This document shows, in pieces, positions 45,073 to 54,469 of a stretch of 64,000 nucleotides of DNA. Under the pieces are notes generated by a model. That model made no database searches, was not told where the DNA came from, and saw nothing but the letters and a program-made list of their open reading frames with translations. The DNA comes from Ruegeria atlantica. Lineage in GTDB: Bacteria > Pseudomonadota > Alphaproteobacteria > Rhodobacterales > Rhodobacteraceae. Location of the stretch: positions 62,001 through 126,000 of the forward strand of contig NZ_WQBE01000004.1 of NCBI RefSeq assembly GCF_013032005.1, given 5' to 3'. The translations under genes and the position numbers were made by a program. How positions within the stretch are numbered: the stretch's first letter is position 1; the number at the start of each line of letters is the position of its first letter.

Positions 45073-45203
45073 GCCAGCACCTCATTGTTCGATGTATTCG
45101 GGGAAACAAACTCGTACCTGATTGCAGACGGGGTCATTTCGCGCACCTCCAAAGTCGCTTTGGTGTCTAGGAACGCTCGGACGTGGTGAAAACGGGGTTT
45201 CAT
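45066..45203 (-). CDS. 45-aa small protein, coupled to its neighbours
   Basis: ATG at 45203 lies two bases after the TGA of the upstream gene, behind GGAGGGG at an ideal distance. The product (begins MKPRFHHVRAFLDTKATLE) is soluble, with no cysteine until the last residue. Its TAA overlaps the start of the 117-aa gene by 7 bp. Both junctions fit a real, co-translated small gene. I do not recognise a family. Confidence 0.6.
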   Translation of the reverse strand: MKPRFHHVRAFLDTKATLEVREMTPSAIRYEFVSPNTSNNEVLAC

Positions 45204-45205
45204 GG

Positions 45206-45613
45206 TCAGAGCCCCTCCCAGATACATTGGGATTGCTCCAACCGGTAGGCTTCAAAGTACTGAGTTGCGTCAGGTGAAGATCGCCCGAATTCAAGGGGTC
45301 GATCAGACAAGGAGATTACGACCCGCGCCGGATCAAGCTCGTATTTCGCGACATAGGCCACCGCAAGGGTTTGGCACAGATGTTCCATGTCCACCGAGGC
45401 CACATCATACCCGATCCGTCCAACGTCCGATCCGATCTTGGGCGCGATAAAACGGAACCTGACCCACAGCTCGCCCGGGTTGTTGTCCAGCAGCACATCA
45501 CTCAGATGCACGGGCTGACCAGAGGGGACAGGCAACAGGTTTTCGGGTTGAGCGATTGCTGGGGAAGTCCATGCCAGAAACGCCAGTACAAAAGCGCGAT
45601 CCCAGACCCACAA
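45206..45613 (-). CDS. Exported protein downstream of pccB (DUF6497-like)
   Basis: About 135 aa from TTG 45613: a signal peptide (WVWDRAFVLAFLAWTSPAIA) and a mature part with LSDVLLDNNPGELWVRFRFIAPKIG and DMEHLCQTLAVAYVAKYELDP, two cysteines that could pair. I recall similar Rhodobacteral proteins labelled DUF6497. The start is chosen because GAGGAG lies five bases before it; an ATG at 45688 has no RBS and adds 25 odd residues. The TTG sits in the tip of a CCCAC/GTGGG stem. Confidence 0.6.
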   Translation of the reverse strand: MWVWDRAFVLAFLAWTSPAIAQPENLLPVPSGQPVHLSDVLLDNNPGELWVRFRFIAPKIGSDVGRIGYDVASVDMEHLCQTLAVAYVAKYELDPARVVISLSDRPLEFGRSSPDATQYFEAYRLEQSQCIWEGL

Positions 45614-45788
45614 GTGGGCTCCTCTCTCCGGGATCGCGTGCGCATGGCTTTCGGCCGGCGCGTGTTTGTATCTGGTAAGACGTCTCATCTAGCAGCTTTG
45701 GCCTCAAAGTCAAACGTAACGACAGTTACCCTTGCCACGACCCGCCCAAGGAGCATTCTGCAAAGGGCAGGTCATTCAGCGCAGTCCG

Positions 45789-47321
45789 TTACAGCGGAAT
45801 GTTGTCGTGCTTTTTCCACGGGTTTTTCAGCTGCTTGTTGCGCAAGCTTGCAAACGCGCGCGACACTCGACGGCGGGTGGATTGCGGCATGATCACCTCG
45901 TCGATGAAACCGCGCTCAGCCGCAACAAAGGGGTTGGCAAAGCGATCTTCGTAGTCCTGCGTGTGCTGCGCGATCTTCTCGGCATCGCCCAGATCGGCAC
46001 GGTGGATGATCTCAGTCGCGCCCTTGGCACCCATCACCGCGATTTCAGCTGTGGGCCAAGCATAGTTGAAATCGCCGCGCAGGTGCTTGGAGGCCATAAC
46101 GTCATAGGCGCCACCATAGGCTTTGCGAGTAATCACGGTGACCTTTGGAACCGTCGCCTCACCATAGGCAAACAGCAGTTTGGCGCCGTGCTTGATCACC
46201 CCACCATATTCCTGCGACGTCCCCGGCAGGAATCCGGGCACGTCCACCAGCGTCAGGATCGGGATTTCGAAACAGTCGCAGAACCGCACGAACCGTGCTG
46301 CCTTGCGCGAGCTGTCGATATCCAGACATCCGGCCAGAACCATCGGCTGGTTCGCCACGACACCCACAGTCTGTCCTTCCAACCGGATGAAACCAGTGAT
46401 GATGTTCTTGGCGTAATCTTCCTGAATTTCGTAGAAATCGCCCTCATCCGCCACTTTGGTGATCAGCTCTTTCATGTCGTAGGGCGTGTTGGGATTGTCC
46501 GGGATCAAAGTATCCAGCGAGGTTTCAACCCGTTCGGGGCTGTCAAAGAACGGACGAACGGGCGGTTTCTCTTGGTTGTTCAGCGGCAGGAAATCGACCA
46601 GACGGCGCACCTCGGCCAGTGCTTCGACGTCGTTTTCAAACGCGCCATCAGCGACCGAGGACTTCTTGGTGTGGGTCGACGCACCACCCAGTTCCTCTGC
46701 CGTGACAACCTCGTTTGTCACGGTTTTCACCACATCGGGGCCGGTCACAAACATGTACGACGTGTCTTTGACCATAAAGATAAAGTCGGTCATCGCCGGG
46801 CTGTAAACCGCACCGCCCGCACATGGCCCCATGATCACGCTGATCTGAGGAACGACGCCCGAGGCCATGATGTTGCGCTGAAACACTTCGGCATAACCGG
46901 CCAGCGATGCCACGCCTTCTTGGATTCGCGCACCCCCCGAGTCGTTGATTCCAATTACAGGCGCGCCGTTTTGGATCGCCATATCCATGATCTTGCAAAT
47001 TTTCTGCGCATGGGTTTCCGACAGCGAACCACCAAACACGGTGAAATCTTGGCTGAACACATAGACCATGCGGCCATTGACTGTGCCCCAGCCGGTGACC
47101 ACACCATCACCCGCAGGCTTTTGATTTTCCATCCCAAAGTCAGTGCAACGATGGTTGACGAACATGTCGAACTCTTCGAAACTGCCCTCATCCAACAACA
47201 GTTCGATCCGCTCGCGTGCTGTCAACTTACCGCGGCCGTGCTGCGCGTCGATACGCTTTTGCCCACCCCCAAGACGGGCGTCGTTGCGGCGGTCTTCAAG
47301 CTCAGTCAGGATGTCTTTCAT
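45789..47321 (-). CDS. pccB: Propionyl-CoA carboxylase beta subunit (carboxyltransferase)
   Basis: A 510-aa crotonase-fold carboxyltransferase. N-terminal half: [34 protein letters not shown], then [28 protein letters not shown]-terminal half: [41 protein letters not shown] and the closing KKHDNIPL typical of PccB. It transfers CO2 from biotin to propionyl-CoA. It heads an operon with three small genes; the promoter region holds repeats discussed separately. AGGGAA precedes the ATG. Confidence 0.96.
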   Translation of the reverse strand: MKDILTELEDRRNDARLGGGQKRIDAQHGRGKLTARERIELLLDEGSFEEFDMFVNHRCTDFGMENQKPAGDGVVTGWGTVNGRMVYVFSQDFTVFGGSLSETHAQKICKIMDMAIQNGAPVIGINDSGGARIQEGVASLAGYAEVFQRNIMASGVVPQISVIMGPCAGGAVYSPAMTDFIFMVKDTSYMFVTGPDVVKTVTNEVVTAEELGGASTHTKKSSVADGAFENDVEALAEVRRLVDFLPLNNQEKPPVRPFFDSPERVETSLDTLIPDNPNTPYDMKELITKVADEGDFYEIQEDYAKNIITGFIRLEGQTVGVVANQPMVLAGCLDIDSSRKAARFVRFCDCFEIPILTLVDVPGFLPGTSQEYGGVIKHGAKLLFAYGEATVPKVTVITRKAYGGAYDVMASKHLRGDFNYAWPTAEIAVMGAKGATEIIHRADLGDAEKIAQHTQDYEDRFANPFVAAERGFIDEVIMPQSTRRRVSRAFASLRNKQLKNPWKKHDNIPL

Positions 47322-47352
47322 GGCGCTAATTCCCTGTGAAATTTAGGCGGAC

Positions 47353-47412
47353 ACTATACGCACGGATGCCGTTGCCAAAGTACATTTCGGCAAATTTGCA
47401 AACCTTTGGCAA
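47353..47412. promoter_or_regulatory. pccB promoter region with TTGCCAAAG/TTTGCAAA repeats
   Basis: On the minus strand TATAGT (47358-47353) is a likely -10 for pccB. At and beyond the -35 region lie an inverted pair TTGCCAAAG (47372-47380) and CTTTGGCAA (47404-47412), and between them GCAAATTTGC (47390-47399) overlapping TTTGCAAA (47395-47402). R. sphaeroides PccR is reported, as I recall, to bind TTTGCAAA repeats. The spacing here is not the same as I remember. Confidence 0.55.
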
Positions 47413-47504
47413 CAAAGTTATGGAAAACTGTAAAATTGCTAAGTTTTATACTGAAACACGGTCTTGGATAGCATTCCCTGAAACGGTCACTATACATGTG
47501 AACC

Positions 47505-48710
47505 ATGCAGTTTAGTTCGCCTATGGCGCGTCGATCGCCACCCACCATTTTCACGCTGGTTTTGCTGTCGGGGCTGTCTGCCCTCAGCCTGAACCTGTTC
47601 TTGCCCAGCCTCCCAAATATGGCGCTGCATTTTCAGACCGACTACAAGGTCATGCAACTTTCCATCGCGCTGTACCTGCTGGTCAATGCGGTGCTGCAGG
47701 TACTGATCGGCCCGATTGCGGATAAAGCGGGGCGTCGCCCGGTTTTACTATGGGGATTGGCTCTGTTTCTGATCGCCACGCTGGGCTGTATCTATGCGCC
47801 GACGGCCGAGGTTTTTCTAGCCTTTCGAATGTGCCAGGCCATCGTGGTGGTCGGCATGGTGCTGAGCCGAGCAGCCGTCCGGGATCTTTATGATCAGGAT
47901 CAGGCGGCCTCGATGATCGGCTATGTGACCATGGGCATGGCCATCGTACCGATGATCGGCCCTGCCATCGGCGGCCTGCTTGAGGAAAGCTTTGGTTGGA
48001 AAGCCAATTTCTGGCTGCCTTTCGGCCTGGGCGCTTTGACGCTGGCCTTGACCTTTGTCGACTTTGGGGAAACCTCCGCCAAAAGCGGTAAAACGCTGGT
48101 ACAGCAATTCCGGGAATATCCAGAGCTGCTGCGCTCACCTCGGTTCTGGGGCTATTCCTTGTCCTCTGCCCTGTCTTCGGGCGCGTTTTTTGCCTATCTG
48201 GGCGGCGCGCCCTTCATCGGTACGGAATTGTTCGGCCTCAGTGCCGCGCAGGTCGGCATCTATTTCGGCGCTCCTGCTGTCGGGTATTTTGTCGGCAATT
48301 TTCTCAGTGGTCGATACTCGGTCAGATTTGGCGTGAACCGGATGGTATACTGGGGATGTTGGCTGAACGCGATGGGTGTTGCCTTGTCGGCCATCCTGTT
48401 TCTGGCAGGTTTTGGCACCGCGCTCAGCTTCTTTGGCCTCATGACCTTTGTGGGCCTTGGCAACGGCATGACGATCCCCAACGCGACCTCGGGCGCCCTG
48501 TCGGTTCGTCCGCATCTGGCCGCCACCGCCTCGGGCCTCAGTGGCGCGATCATGCTGGGCGGTGGTGCGGGCCTCAGCGCCCTGGCCGGGACGCTGCTGA
48601 CCCATGAAACCGGCGCCATGCCCCTGCTTTGGCTGATGCTGGCAACATCGGCGCTGGCGATCTGCGCGATTGCGTCCGTCATCCGACGCGAGAGGCAACT
48701 GGGCTTGTAA
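47505..48710 (+). CDS. Bcr/CflA-type MFS efflux transporter
   Basis: A 401-aa MFS protein with about 12 helices. The loop 2-3 motif is QVLIGPIADKAGRRPVLLWGL (as GPxaDkxGRRpv), and AIVVVGMVLSRAAVRDLYDQDQAASMIGYVTMGMAIVPMIGPAIGG is typical of the Bcr/CflA group. It exports drugs or metabolites by proton antiport; substrate unknown. It is divergent from pccB across 183 bp and followed by the ScfR-type regulator 65 bp on, so it may belong to that regulon. Confidence 0.85.
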   Translation: MQFSSPMARRSPPTIFTLVLLSGLSALSLNLFLPSLPNMALHFQTDYKVMQLSIALYLLVNAVLQVLIGPIADKAGRRPVLLWGLALFLIATLGCIYAPTAEVFLAFRMCQAIVVVGMVLSRAAVRDLYDQDQAASMIGYVTMGMAIVPMIGPAIGGLLEESFGWKANFWLPFGLGALTLALTFVDFGETSAKSGKTLVQQFREYPELLRSPRFWGYSLSSALSSGAFFAYLGGAPFIGTELFGLSAAQVGIYFGAPAVGYFVGNFLSGRYSVRFGVNRMVYWGCWLNAMGVALSAILFLAGFGTALSFFGLMTFVGLGNGMTIPNATSGALSVRPHLAATASGLSGAIMLGGGAGLSALAGTLLTHETGAMPLLWLMLATSALAICAIASVIRRERQLGL

Positions 48711-48729
48711 CACAGCTTGCACCGCATGG

Positions 48730-48768
48730 TTTGCAAAGTTAGCTTGCCACAACGGAAAAGTTGCAAAG
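48730..48768 (+). promoter_or_regulatory. TTTGCAAA sites before the ScfR-type regulator
   Basis: TTTGCAAA (48730-48737) and TTGCAAAG (48761-48768) lie 31 bp apart, with a degenerate CTTGCCAC (48743-48750) between them. The second overlaps the translation-initiation region. Resemblance to the pccB repeats suggests autoregulation. Confidence 0.45.
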
Positions 48769-48775
48769 AAACGCC

Positions 48776-50176
48776 ATGGCCACTCAAAAGCTATATGCCG
48801 GTGCGAAACTGCGCGAAATGCGCACGCGCCTGACCCTGACGCAAAAGGAATTCGCCACCAAATTGGGCGTCTCTTTGCCCTACTTAAACCAGATGGAGAA
48901 TAATAACCGGCCGATCTCGACCACAGTTGTTCTGGCTCTGGCACAGGAATTCGGTATGGATGTGACCGAGCTGAGCACCGGCGACAGCGAGCGTCTGGTC
49001 TCGGACATGCGCGAGGCTTTGGCCGACCCGGTTTTCGATGACGCCATACCACCACTGGCCGATCTGCGCCTGACGGCCTCGAACGCCCCTGCGCTGGCGC
49101 GCGCGTTCATCGCACTGCACCGCACCTATCGCCAAACCCATGAACGGCTCGCTTCGCTGGACGAAGCTTTGGGTCGCGAGGACGCGCAGATTCAGGCCAG
49201 CCCCTGGGAAGAGGTGCGTGACTTTTTCCATTATTGCGACAACTACATCGACGCGGTCGACCGCGCGGCCGAACATTTTTCGACCCGCGCTGGTAAGGCC
49301 GATGGCATAAGGGCGGAAGCGATCAACAGTCTTAATGAGCGCGACATTCGGGTGCAATTTGTCGATATCCCCGAAACACGGAAATACGACGCTGACAGCA
49401 AGACACTGCAACTCTCGTCCCGTATCGCGCCGCAAACACAAGTGTTTCAACTGCTGCTGCAGTTGGCGCTTATCAGCCAGGACAAACTGCTCGAAGCCAC
49501 CCTGGACTTCGCCAAGTTCCAAAGCGAGGAAGCCCGCGCCATCGCCAAGATCGGTTTGGCCAACTATTTCGCCGGGGCGTCGTTGATGCCTTACGACGCC
49601 TTTCTGACTGCAGCGCAGGATTATCGCCACGATCTGGAACTGCTCAGCAACCGGTTCGGCGCGTCAATCGAACAAGTGGCACACCGGCTTTCGACACTGC
49701 AACGCCCCGGTGCCAAAGGCATCCCGTTCTTCTTTGTCCGCGTTGATCAGGCTGGTACGATTACCAAACGCCATTCGGCCACTCGCCTGCAATTTGCACG
49801 TTTCGGCGGTGCCTGCCCCCTATGGAATGTCCACCGTGCCTTTGAAACGCCCGGCCATTTCCTGCGGCAACTGGCGGAAACACCCGACGGCGTACGCTAT
49901 ATCTCTCTGGCTCGGGATGTTTCGAAATCGGGCGGTTCCTATGGCGCGCCGGTACGTCGCTATGCCATCGCGCTTGGTTGCGAAATCCGCCACGCCGAAG
50001 CGCTGGTCTATGCCGACAATCTCGACATCAATAACGCCAGCGCCTATGAGCCCATCGGCATCTCGTGCCGTATCTGCGAACGGCAAACCTGCCACCAACG
50101 CTCGGTCCCGCCACTGGAACGCCGCCTGTCGATCGACGCCCACACCCGTGGAACCCTGCCATATAAGGTCACCTGA
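48776..50176 (+). CDS. pccR: XRE-type short-chain fatty acyl-CoA regulator (ScfR/PccR family)
   Basis: A 466-aa regulator: XRE helix-turn-helix (residues 7-60, LREMRTRLTLTQKEFATKLGVSLPYLNQMENN), a long central region corresponding to the IrrE/M78-like domain (no HExxH at the expected place, where SQDKL is found) and a C-terminal DUF2083 region ending in a Cys-rich GISCRICERQTCHQRSVPP. PccR of Rhodobacter sphaeroides has this layout and activates propionyl-CoA carboxylation; relatives include RamB. The location beside pccB supports the name. ATG 48776 rather than a TTG at 48761. Confidence 0.87.
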   Translation: MATQKLYAGAKLREMRTRLTLTQKEFATKLGVSLPYLNQMENNNRPISTTVVLALAQEFGMDVTELSTGDSERLVSDMREALADPVFDDAIPPLADLRLTASNAPALARAFIALHRTYRQTHERLASLDEALGREDAQIQASPWEEVRDFFHYCDNYIDAVDRAAEHFSTRAGKADGIRAEAINSLNERDIRVQFVDIPETRKYDADSKTLQLSSRIAPQTQVFQLLLQLALISQDKLLEATLDFAKFQSEEARAIAKIGLANYFAGASLMPYDAFLTAAQDYRHDLELLSNRFGASIEQVAHRLSTLQRPGAKGIPFFFVRVDQAGTITKRHSATRLQFARFGGACPLWNVHRAFETPGHFLRQLAETPDGVRYISLARDVSKSGGSYGAPVRRYAIALGCEIRHAEALVYADNLDINNASAYEPIGISCRICERQTCHQRSVPPLERRLSIDAHTRGTLPYKVT

Positions 50177-50252
50177 TCTTCACCTGGCCTGAAAGTACTT
50201 CGGGGGGAGACGCGGCCTGCGGCGACGGGGGGCATCGCCCCCGCCTTAAGGT

Positions 50253-50492
50253 TTAGGCTTTCGACAAGATCGCCCAGATCTCATCCTTGAGCGCCGCGCG
50301 CTTCTTGCGCATTTCACCCTCGGTTAGATCTTCGACGGGTTCGATGTTGGTCTCGGCCCGATGCACGATGCGGTTGATCTCGTGATACTCATCCGCCAGC
50401 CGGGCAAAATGTGCATCTGCTTGCTTGAGCTGGCTCATCAGCTCGACCTTGTCCGGAAACTCTTCGGCCAGTTCATGCGGGGTGTGGGACAT
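50253..50492 (-). CDS. YdcH/DUF465 family protein
   Basis: A 79-aa helical protein of the DUF465 family (LAEEFPDKVELMSQLKQADAHFARLADEYHEINRIVHRAE). It is small and charged, often of unknown function. GAGGAG before the ATG. A short stem GGGGGC/GCCCCC (50228-50242) lies between it and the convergent ScfR gene. Confidence 0.85.
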   Translation of the reverse strand: MSHTPHELAEEFPDKVELMSQLKQADAHFARLADEYHEINRIVHRAETNIEPVEDLTEGEMRKKRAALKDEIWAILSKA

Positions 50493-50571
50493 TCCTGTTC
50501 GCTCCTCAAAATATGTCGTTGCGATTCAGGTCTATACGTCTTTTCCACACCCTGCTTTGACGCGGATCAAA

Positions 50572-52230
50572 TCACCGCTGCGCTGTTGCCCATGCCGGAT
50601 GAATCCACGGACGGTCATTGGCTTTTGGCAGGGCTTCTTTACCCAACAGATGATCCGACATTTTCTCACCGACCATGATCGACGGCGCGTTGAGGTTGCC
50701 GTTGGTGATCTGCGGAAAGATCGAGCTGTCGGCGACGCGCAGGCCGTCCACACCAATCACACGACCCTCAGGATCGACCACCGCATTCTTGTCATCGGCC
50801 CGACCCATGCGACAGGTACCGCAGGGGTGATAGGCGCTTTCGGCATGTTCGGCGATGAAGCCATTCAGCTCTTCGTCTGTCTGCACGTCGGCACCCGGCT
50901 GGATTTCCTTGCCCGCATAGGGTTTGAACGCATCTTGCCCGAAAATCTCGCGGGTCAGGCGGATACATTTGCGGAAGTCCTCCCAATCCGTTTCGTGGCT
51001 CATGTAGTTGAACCGGATCACCGGCGCGTCCTCGGGCTTGTTCGAACGCAGCGTGACAGCCCCGCGCGAAGGCGAACGCATCGGCCCTACATGCGCCTGA
51101 AAGCCATGCCCCTCGGCCGCCGCCTGCCCGTCATACCGGACAGCAATCGGCAGGAAGTGATACTGGATGTCCGGGTATTCGACACCGGGGTTCGACCGGA
51201 TGAAGGCCGCGCTTTCGAACTGGTTCGACGCGCCAAGGCCGGTTTTGGTAAACAGCCACTGCGCCCCGATCAAGCCCTTGCTGATCAGGTTCCAGTGCTT
51301 ATACAGCGTGATCGGCTGCAGCGAAGCCTGTTGGATATAAAGCTCCAGATGGTCCTGCAAATTCGCCCCCACACCGGGGCGATCAGCGACAACTTCGATC
51401 CCATGTTCGGCCAGATGTGCCGCCGGACCAATGCCCGACAACATCAGCAGCTTGGGCGAGTTGATCGAGGATGCGGCCAACACCACCTCGCGCCGCGCAC
51501 GGATAATTTCCTTTTTACCACCACGCACCAGCTCAACACCCGTCGCACGGCCGTTCTCTATCACCACGCGCGCGGCCAGCCCGCGCACGATATCGCAGTT
51601 TTCACGATTGAGCGAAGGCTTCAGGTAAGCATTCGCAGCCGACCAGCGCCGCCCTTTCCAGACGGTCTGCTCCATCGGGCCAAAGCCTTCCTGTTTTTCG
51701 CCGTTATAATCTCCAGTGACTTCATAGCCAGCTTGCTGACCAGCATCTACAAAGGCCTGAAACAGCGGATTTTCACGGGGACCGCGCGAAACATGCAGCG
51801 GCCCATCAGTGCCGCGCCATTCAGGATCACCACCATGGCCACCATCATGCCAGGTCTCCATACGCTTGTAGTAGGGCAGCACATCCGAATAGGACCAGCC
51901 ATCAGCCCCCATCTCGGCCCAGGTGTCAAAGTCACGCGCATGACCGCGTACATAGACCATGCCGTTGATCGAGGATGACCCACCGATCACCTTGCCACGC
52001 GGACAGGCCAGACGGCGGTTATTCAGGTGCGGCTCAGGCTCGGAATGATAGCCCCAGTCATAGCGCGACATATTCATCGGATAGCTCAGCGCCGCGGGCA
52101 TCTGGATGAACGGACCGGCATCGGTGCCGCCATGTTCGATCACCAGAACCGAGGCCCCAGCCTCGCTCAGGCGATAAGCCATCGCGCATCCTGCGGATCC
52201 TGCGCCAACGATGACGAAATCTGCTTCCAT
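50572..52230 (-). CDS. betA: Choline dehydrogenase
   Basis: A 552-aa GMC flavoprotein. The FAD site is [25 protein letters not shown] signature 1 lies around [21 protein letters not shown], and HPCGTCRMG carries the catalytic His. It oxidises choline to betaine aldehyde at the membrane. It is third in betI-betC-betA, with GGAG before the ATG. betB, which makes glycine betaine, is not in the window. Confidence 0.95.
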   Translation of the reverse strand: MEADFVIVGAGSAGCAMAYRLSEAGASVLVIEHGGTDAGPFIQMPAALSYPMNMSRYDWGYHSEPEPHLNNRRLACPRGKVIGGSSSINGMVYVRGHARDFDTWAEMGADGWSYSDVLPYYKRMETWHDGGHGGDPEWRGTDGPLHVSRGPRENPLFQAFVDAGQQAGYEVTGDYNGEKQEGFGPMEQTVWKGRRWSAANAYLKPSLNRENCDIVRGLAARVVIENGRATGVELVRGGKKEIIRARREVVLAASSINSPKLLMLSGIGPAAHLAEHGIEVVADRPGVGANLQDHLELYIQQASLQPITLYKHWNLISKGLIGAQWLFTKTGLGASNQFESAAFIRSNPGVEYPDIQYHFLPIAVRYDGQAAAEGHGFQAHVGPMRSPSRGAVTLRSNKPEDAPVIRFNYMSHETDWEDFRKCIRLTREIFGQDAFKPYAGKEIQPGADVQTDEELNGFIAEHAESAYHPCGTCRMGRADDKNAVVDPEGRVIGVDGLRVADSSIFPQITNGNLNAPSIMVGEKMSDHLLGKEALPKANDRPWIHPAWATAQR

Positions 52231-52302
52231 TATTTGGTCTCCATGCCCCGCCGAACCAAGTTGCGAATTTTCGGCGAGGTATCTTCGATTAGGTTGATAA
52301 GT

Positions 52303-53811
52303 CTATTCGCCACGCGGAAAACGAGCGTTTTCCTCGACGACATTCAGATCCATGTGATTGCGCATGTAGCGTTCCGACGCCTTTTGCAGCGGCTGGTAAT
52401 CCCACGGGTAATACCCACCCTGCCGCAGCGCCTCGTACACCACCCAGCGGCGGGCCTGGCTGGCGCGAATATCCGCGTCGAACTGATCCAGATCCCAACG
52501 GGCCTCGGACTTGGCGCGCAGCGTTTCCAGCGTTCCGGCATGCGATGGGTCTTCGGCCAGATTGGCCTGTTCGTGCGGGTCGGCTTCAAGATCGAACAAC
52601 TGGTCCGGGTCCAGCGCACAGCGGTTATATTTCCACTTGCCATAGCGCAGCGAAACCAGCGGGGCATAAGACGCCTCGGCCGCGTATTCCATTGCTACGG
52701 GCGCGGTGCGCTCAACGCCCTTGGCCAGCGGCACGAGGTCTTCCCCATCGGTCCAAGGTTCGATCTCGGCCATGTCGACACCTGCCAACGCACCCAATGT
52801 CGGCGTCACGTCGATTGTCGAAACTGGCGTGCCGATCCGGCCGGCAGGCAAGTCAGGGGCCGAAATCATCAGCGGAACACGGGACGAGCCCTCGAAGAAG
52901 GTCATCTTGAACCACAATCCACGCTCACCCAGCATATCGCCGTGATCCGAGACAAAGAGGATGATCGCCTCTTGCCGTGTACTTTCCAGCACTTCAAGAA
53001 TCTCGCCTATCTTGTCGTCCAGATACGAAATATTGGCAAAATAGGCGCGGCGGGATTTGCGGATATCTTCTTCGGTGATGTCGAAGCTGCGCCAGTCATT
53101 GGCGTCAAAAATCCGTTTGGAGTGCGGGTCTTGGTTGTCATAGCCAAGGTCCGCGACCTCGGGCAGCAGATGTTCGCAATCCTCGTACAGGTCCCAATAC
53201 TTGCGGCGCGCCACATAGGGATCATGTGGATGGGTAAAGCTGACGGTTACGCACCAGGGTCGGTCATCCTTACCGCGCGCCAGATCATACAGCTTGGTTT
53301 TGGCGTTATAGGCGACCTCGTCGTCGTATTCCATCTGGTTGGAAATCTCGGCCACGCCTGCGCCCGTCACCGAGCCCATATTGTGATACCACCAATCAAT
53401 CCGTTCACCCGGTTTGCGGTAGTCGGGCGTCCAGCCGAAATCGGCCGGATAGATATCGGTGGTCAGGCGATCCTCGAACCCGTGCAACTGATCGGGGCCG
53501 ACGAAATGCATCTTGCCGGACAGGCAAGTGTAATACCCCGCACGGCGCAGATGGTGCGCATAGGTGGGGATGTCGCTGCGGAACTCAGCGGCGTTGTCGT
53601 AGACGCCGGTCCGCGACGGCAACTGGCCCGACATAAAGCTGGCCCGCCCCGGCGCGCATAGCGGCGAGGCCGTATAAGCATTGGCGAACCGTGTCGACCT
53701 TTCCGCCAATTTCTTCAGATTGGGTGCATGCAGCCAATCTGCGGGACCATCTGGAAAGAGTGTCCCGTTGAGCTGATCCACCATCAGGATCAGAATGTTC
53801 GGTTTTGTCAT
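52303..53811 (-). CDS. betC: Choline-sulfatase
   Basis: A 502-aa sulfatase. The catalytic CxPxR (SPLCAPGRASFMSGQ), where the Cys becomes formylglycine, and MVDQLNGTLFPDG at the N-terminus are as in choline-sulfatases; the closing ARRWVVYEALRQGGYYPWDYQP is the choline-sulfatase C-terminus. It hydrolyses choline-O-sulfate to choline and sulfate in the cytosol. Its ATG overlaps the betI stop. Confidence 0.95.
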   Translation of the reverse strand: MTKPNILILMVDQLNGTLFPDGPADWLHAPNLKKLAERSTRFANAYTASPLCAPGRASFMSGQLPSRTGVYDNAAEFRSDIPTYAHHLRRAGYYTCLSGKMHFVGPDQLHGFEDRLTTDIYPADFGWTPDYRKPGERIDWWYHNMGSVTGAGVAEISNQMEYDDEVAYNAKTKLYDLARGKDDRPWCVTVSFTHPHDPYVARRKYWDLYEDCEHLLPEVADLGYDNQDPHSKRIFDANDWRSFDITEEDIRKSRRAYFANISYLDDKIGEILEVLESTRQEAIILFVSDHGDMLGERGLWFKMTFFEGSSRVPLMISAPDLPAGRIGTPVSTIDVTPTLGALAGVDMAEIEPWTDGEDLVPLAKGVERTAPVAMEYAAEASYAPLVSLRYGKWKYNRCALDPDQLFDLEADPHEQANLAEDPSHAGTLETLRAKSEARWDLDQFDADIRASQARRWVVYEALRQGGYYPWDYQPLQKASERYMRNHMDLNVVEENARFPRGE

Positions 53812-54380
53812 TTTTCAGCCTCGAGCAGAGTGTTGAGGACACGCAATGCGTGATTAACCGCCAGTTGCGGCTTTTTCGGCGCGCTCAGCGCGGCGCGGAT
53901 ATACAGCCCGTCAATCAGAGCAATCATATTCTCGGCCGCTTCGACCGGGTCGCTCATCAACGGGCGCAGGGCATCAATAAGATTGGAACGGATACGCGCC
54001 TGATAGATCTGCCACAGGCGCAGCGCGTCATCGTTGGTTTGGGCCAGAACGTAAAACGTCATCCATGCGGCAATGACATCGGGCGTAAAGCACGAGGGCG
54101 CAAAACAGGCCCGGATGATGGCCTGCGCCCGCTCCTGCGGTGCGGCTGCCTTAAGCTCGCTGCGCGCCTCGGCGCCGAAATCGGACAGGATGCGTTGCAT
54201 CGCCGCCAGAAAAATCTGGTCTTTGCCACCGAAATAGTGATGCGCAAGGGCGCTGGACATGCCGGCCCGCTTAGCGATTTGGCTGACGGTCACATCTAGG
54301 GATTTCTTCGACCCAAGCTCGGCAATCGTCGCCCGGACGATTGCGTCTCGGCGGATCGGCTCCATTCCGAGTTTCGGCAT
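53808..54380 (-). CDS. betI: TetR-family repressor BetI
   Basis: A 190-aa TetR-type protein. HTH: IAKRAGMSSALAHHYFGGKDQIFLAAM. The rest matches BetI length and residues (FTPDVIAAWMTFYVLAQTNDDALRLWQIYQARIRSNL). It represses the bet genes until choline binds. GGGAGGGG precedes the ATG. A palindrome 47 bp upstream is a likely operator. Confidence 0.92.
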   Translation of the reverse strand: MPKLGMEPIRRDAIVRATIAELGSKKSLDVTVSQIAKRAGMSSALAHHYFGGKDQIFLAAMQRILSDFGAEARSELKAAAPQERAQAIIRACFAPSCFTPDVIAAWMTFYVLAQTNDDALRLWQIYQARIRSNLIDALRPLMSDPVEAAENMIALIDGLYIRAALSAPKKPQLAVNHALRVLNTLLEAEK

Positions 54381-54426
54381 AGCTATCCCCTCCCTATGAC
54401 TGGTAGGAAAACGCTACGGTGTTTTT

Positions 54427-54440
54427 ATTGACTCGTCAAT
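54427..54440. promoter_or_regulatory. Palindromic operator before betI
   Basis: ATTGAC-TC-GTCAAT is a perfect inverted repeat 47 bp from the betI start, inside an AT-rich stretch. Similar TTGA...TCAA sites are known for BetI in other bacteria; the match is by pattern only. Confidence 0.6.
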
Positions 54441-54469
54441 CAATAACCATTTCCGCACGCTGAAACCTG

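Noticed and set aside
45082-45294. 70-codon minus-strand frame
   Set aside because: It overlaps the pccB-operon exported protein in another frame; the 45-codon frame in the same place has the better RBS and junctions.
45732-47339. 535-codon plus-strand frame opposite pccB
   Set aside because: Antisense shadow in GC-rich coding DNA.
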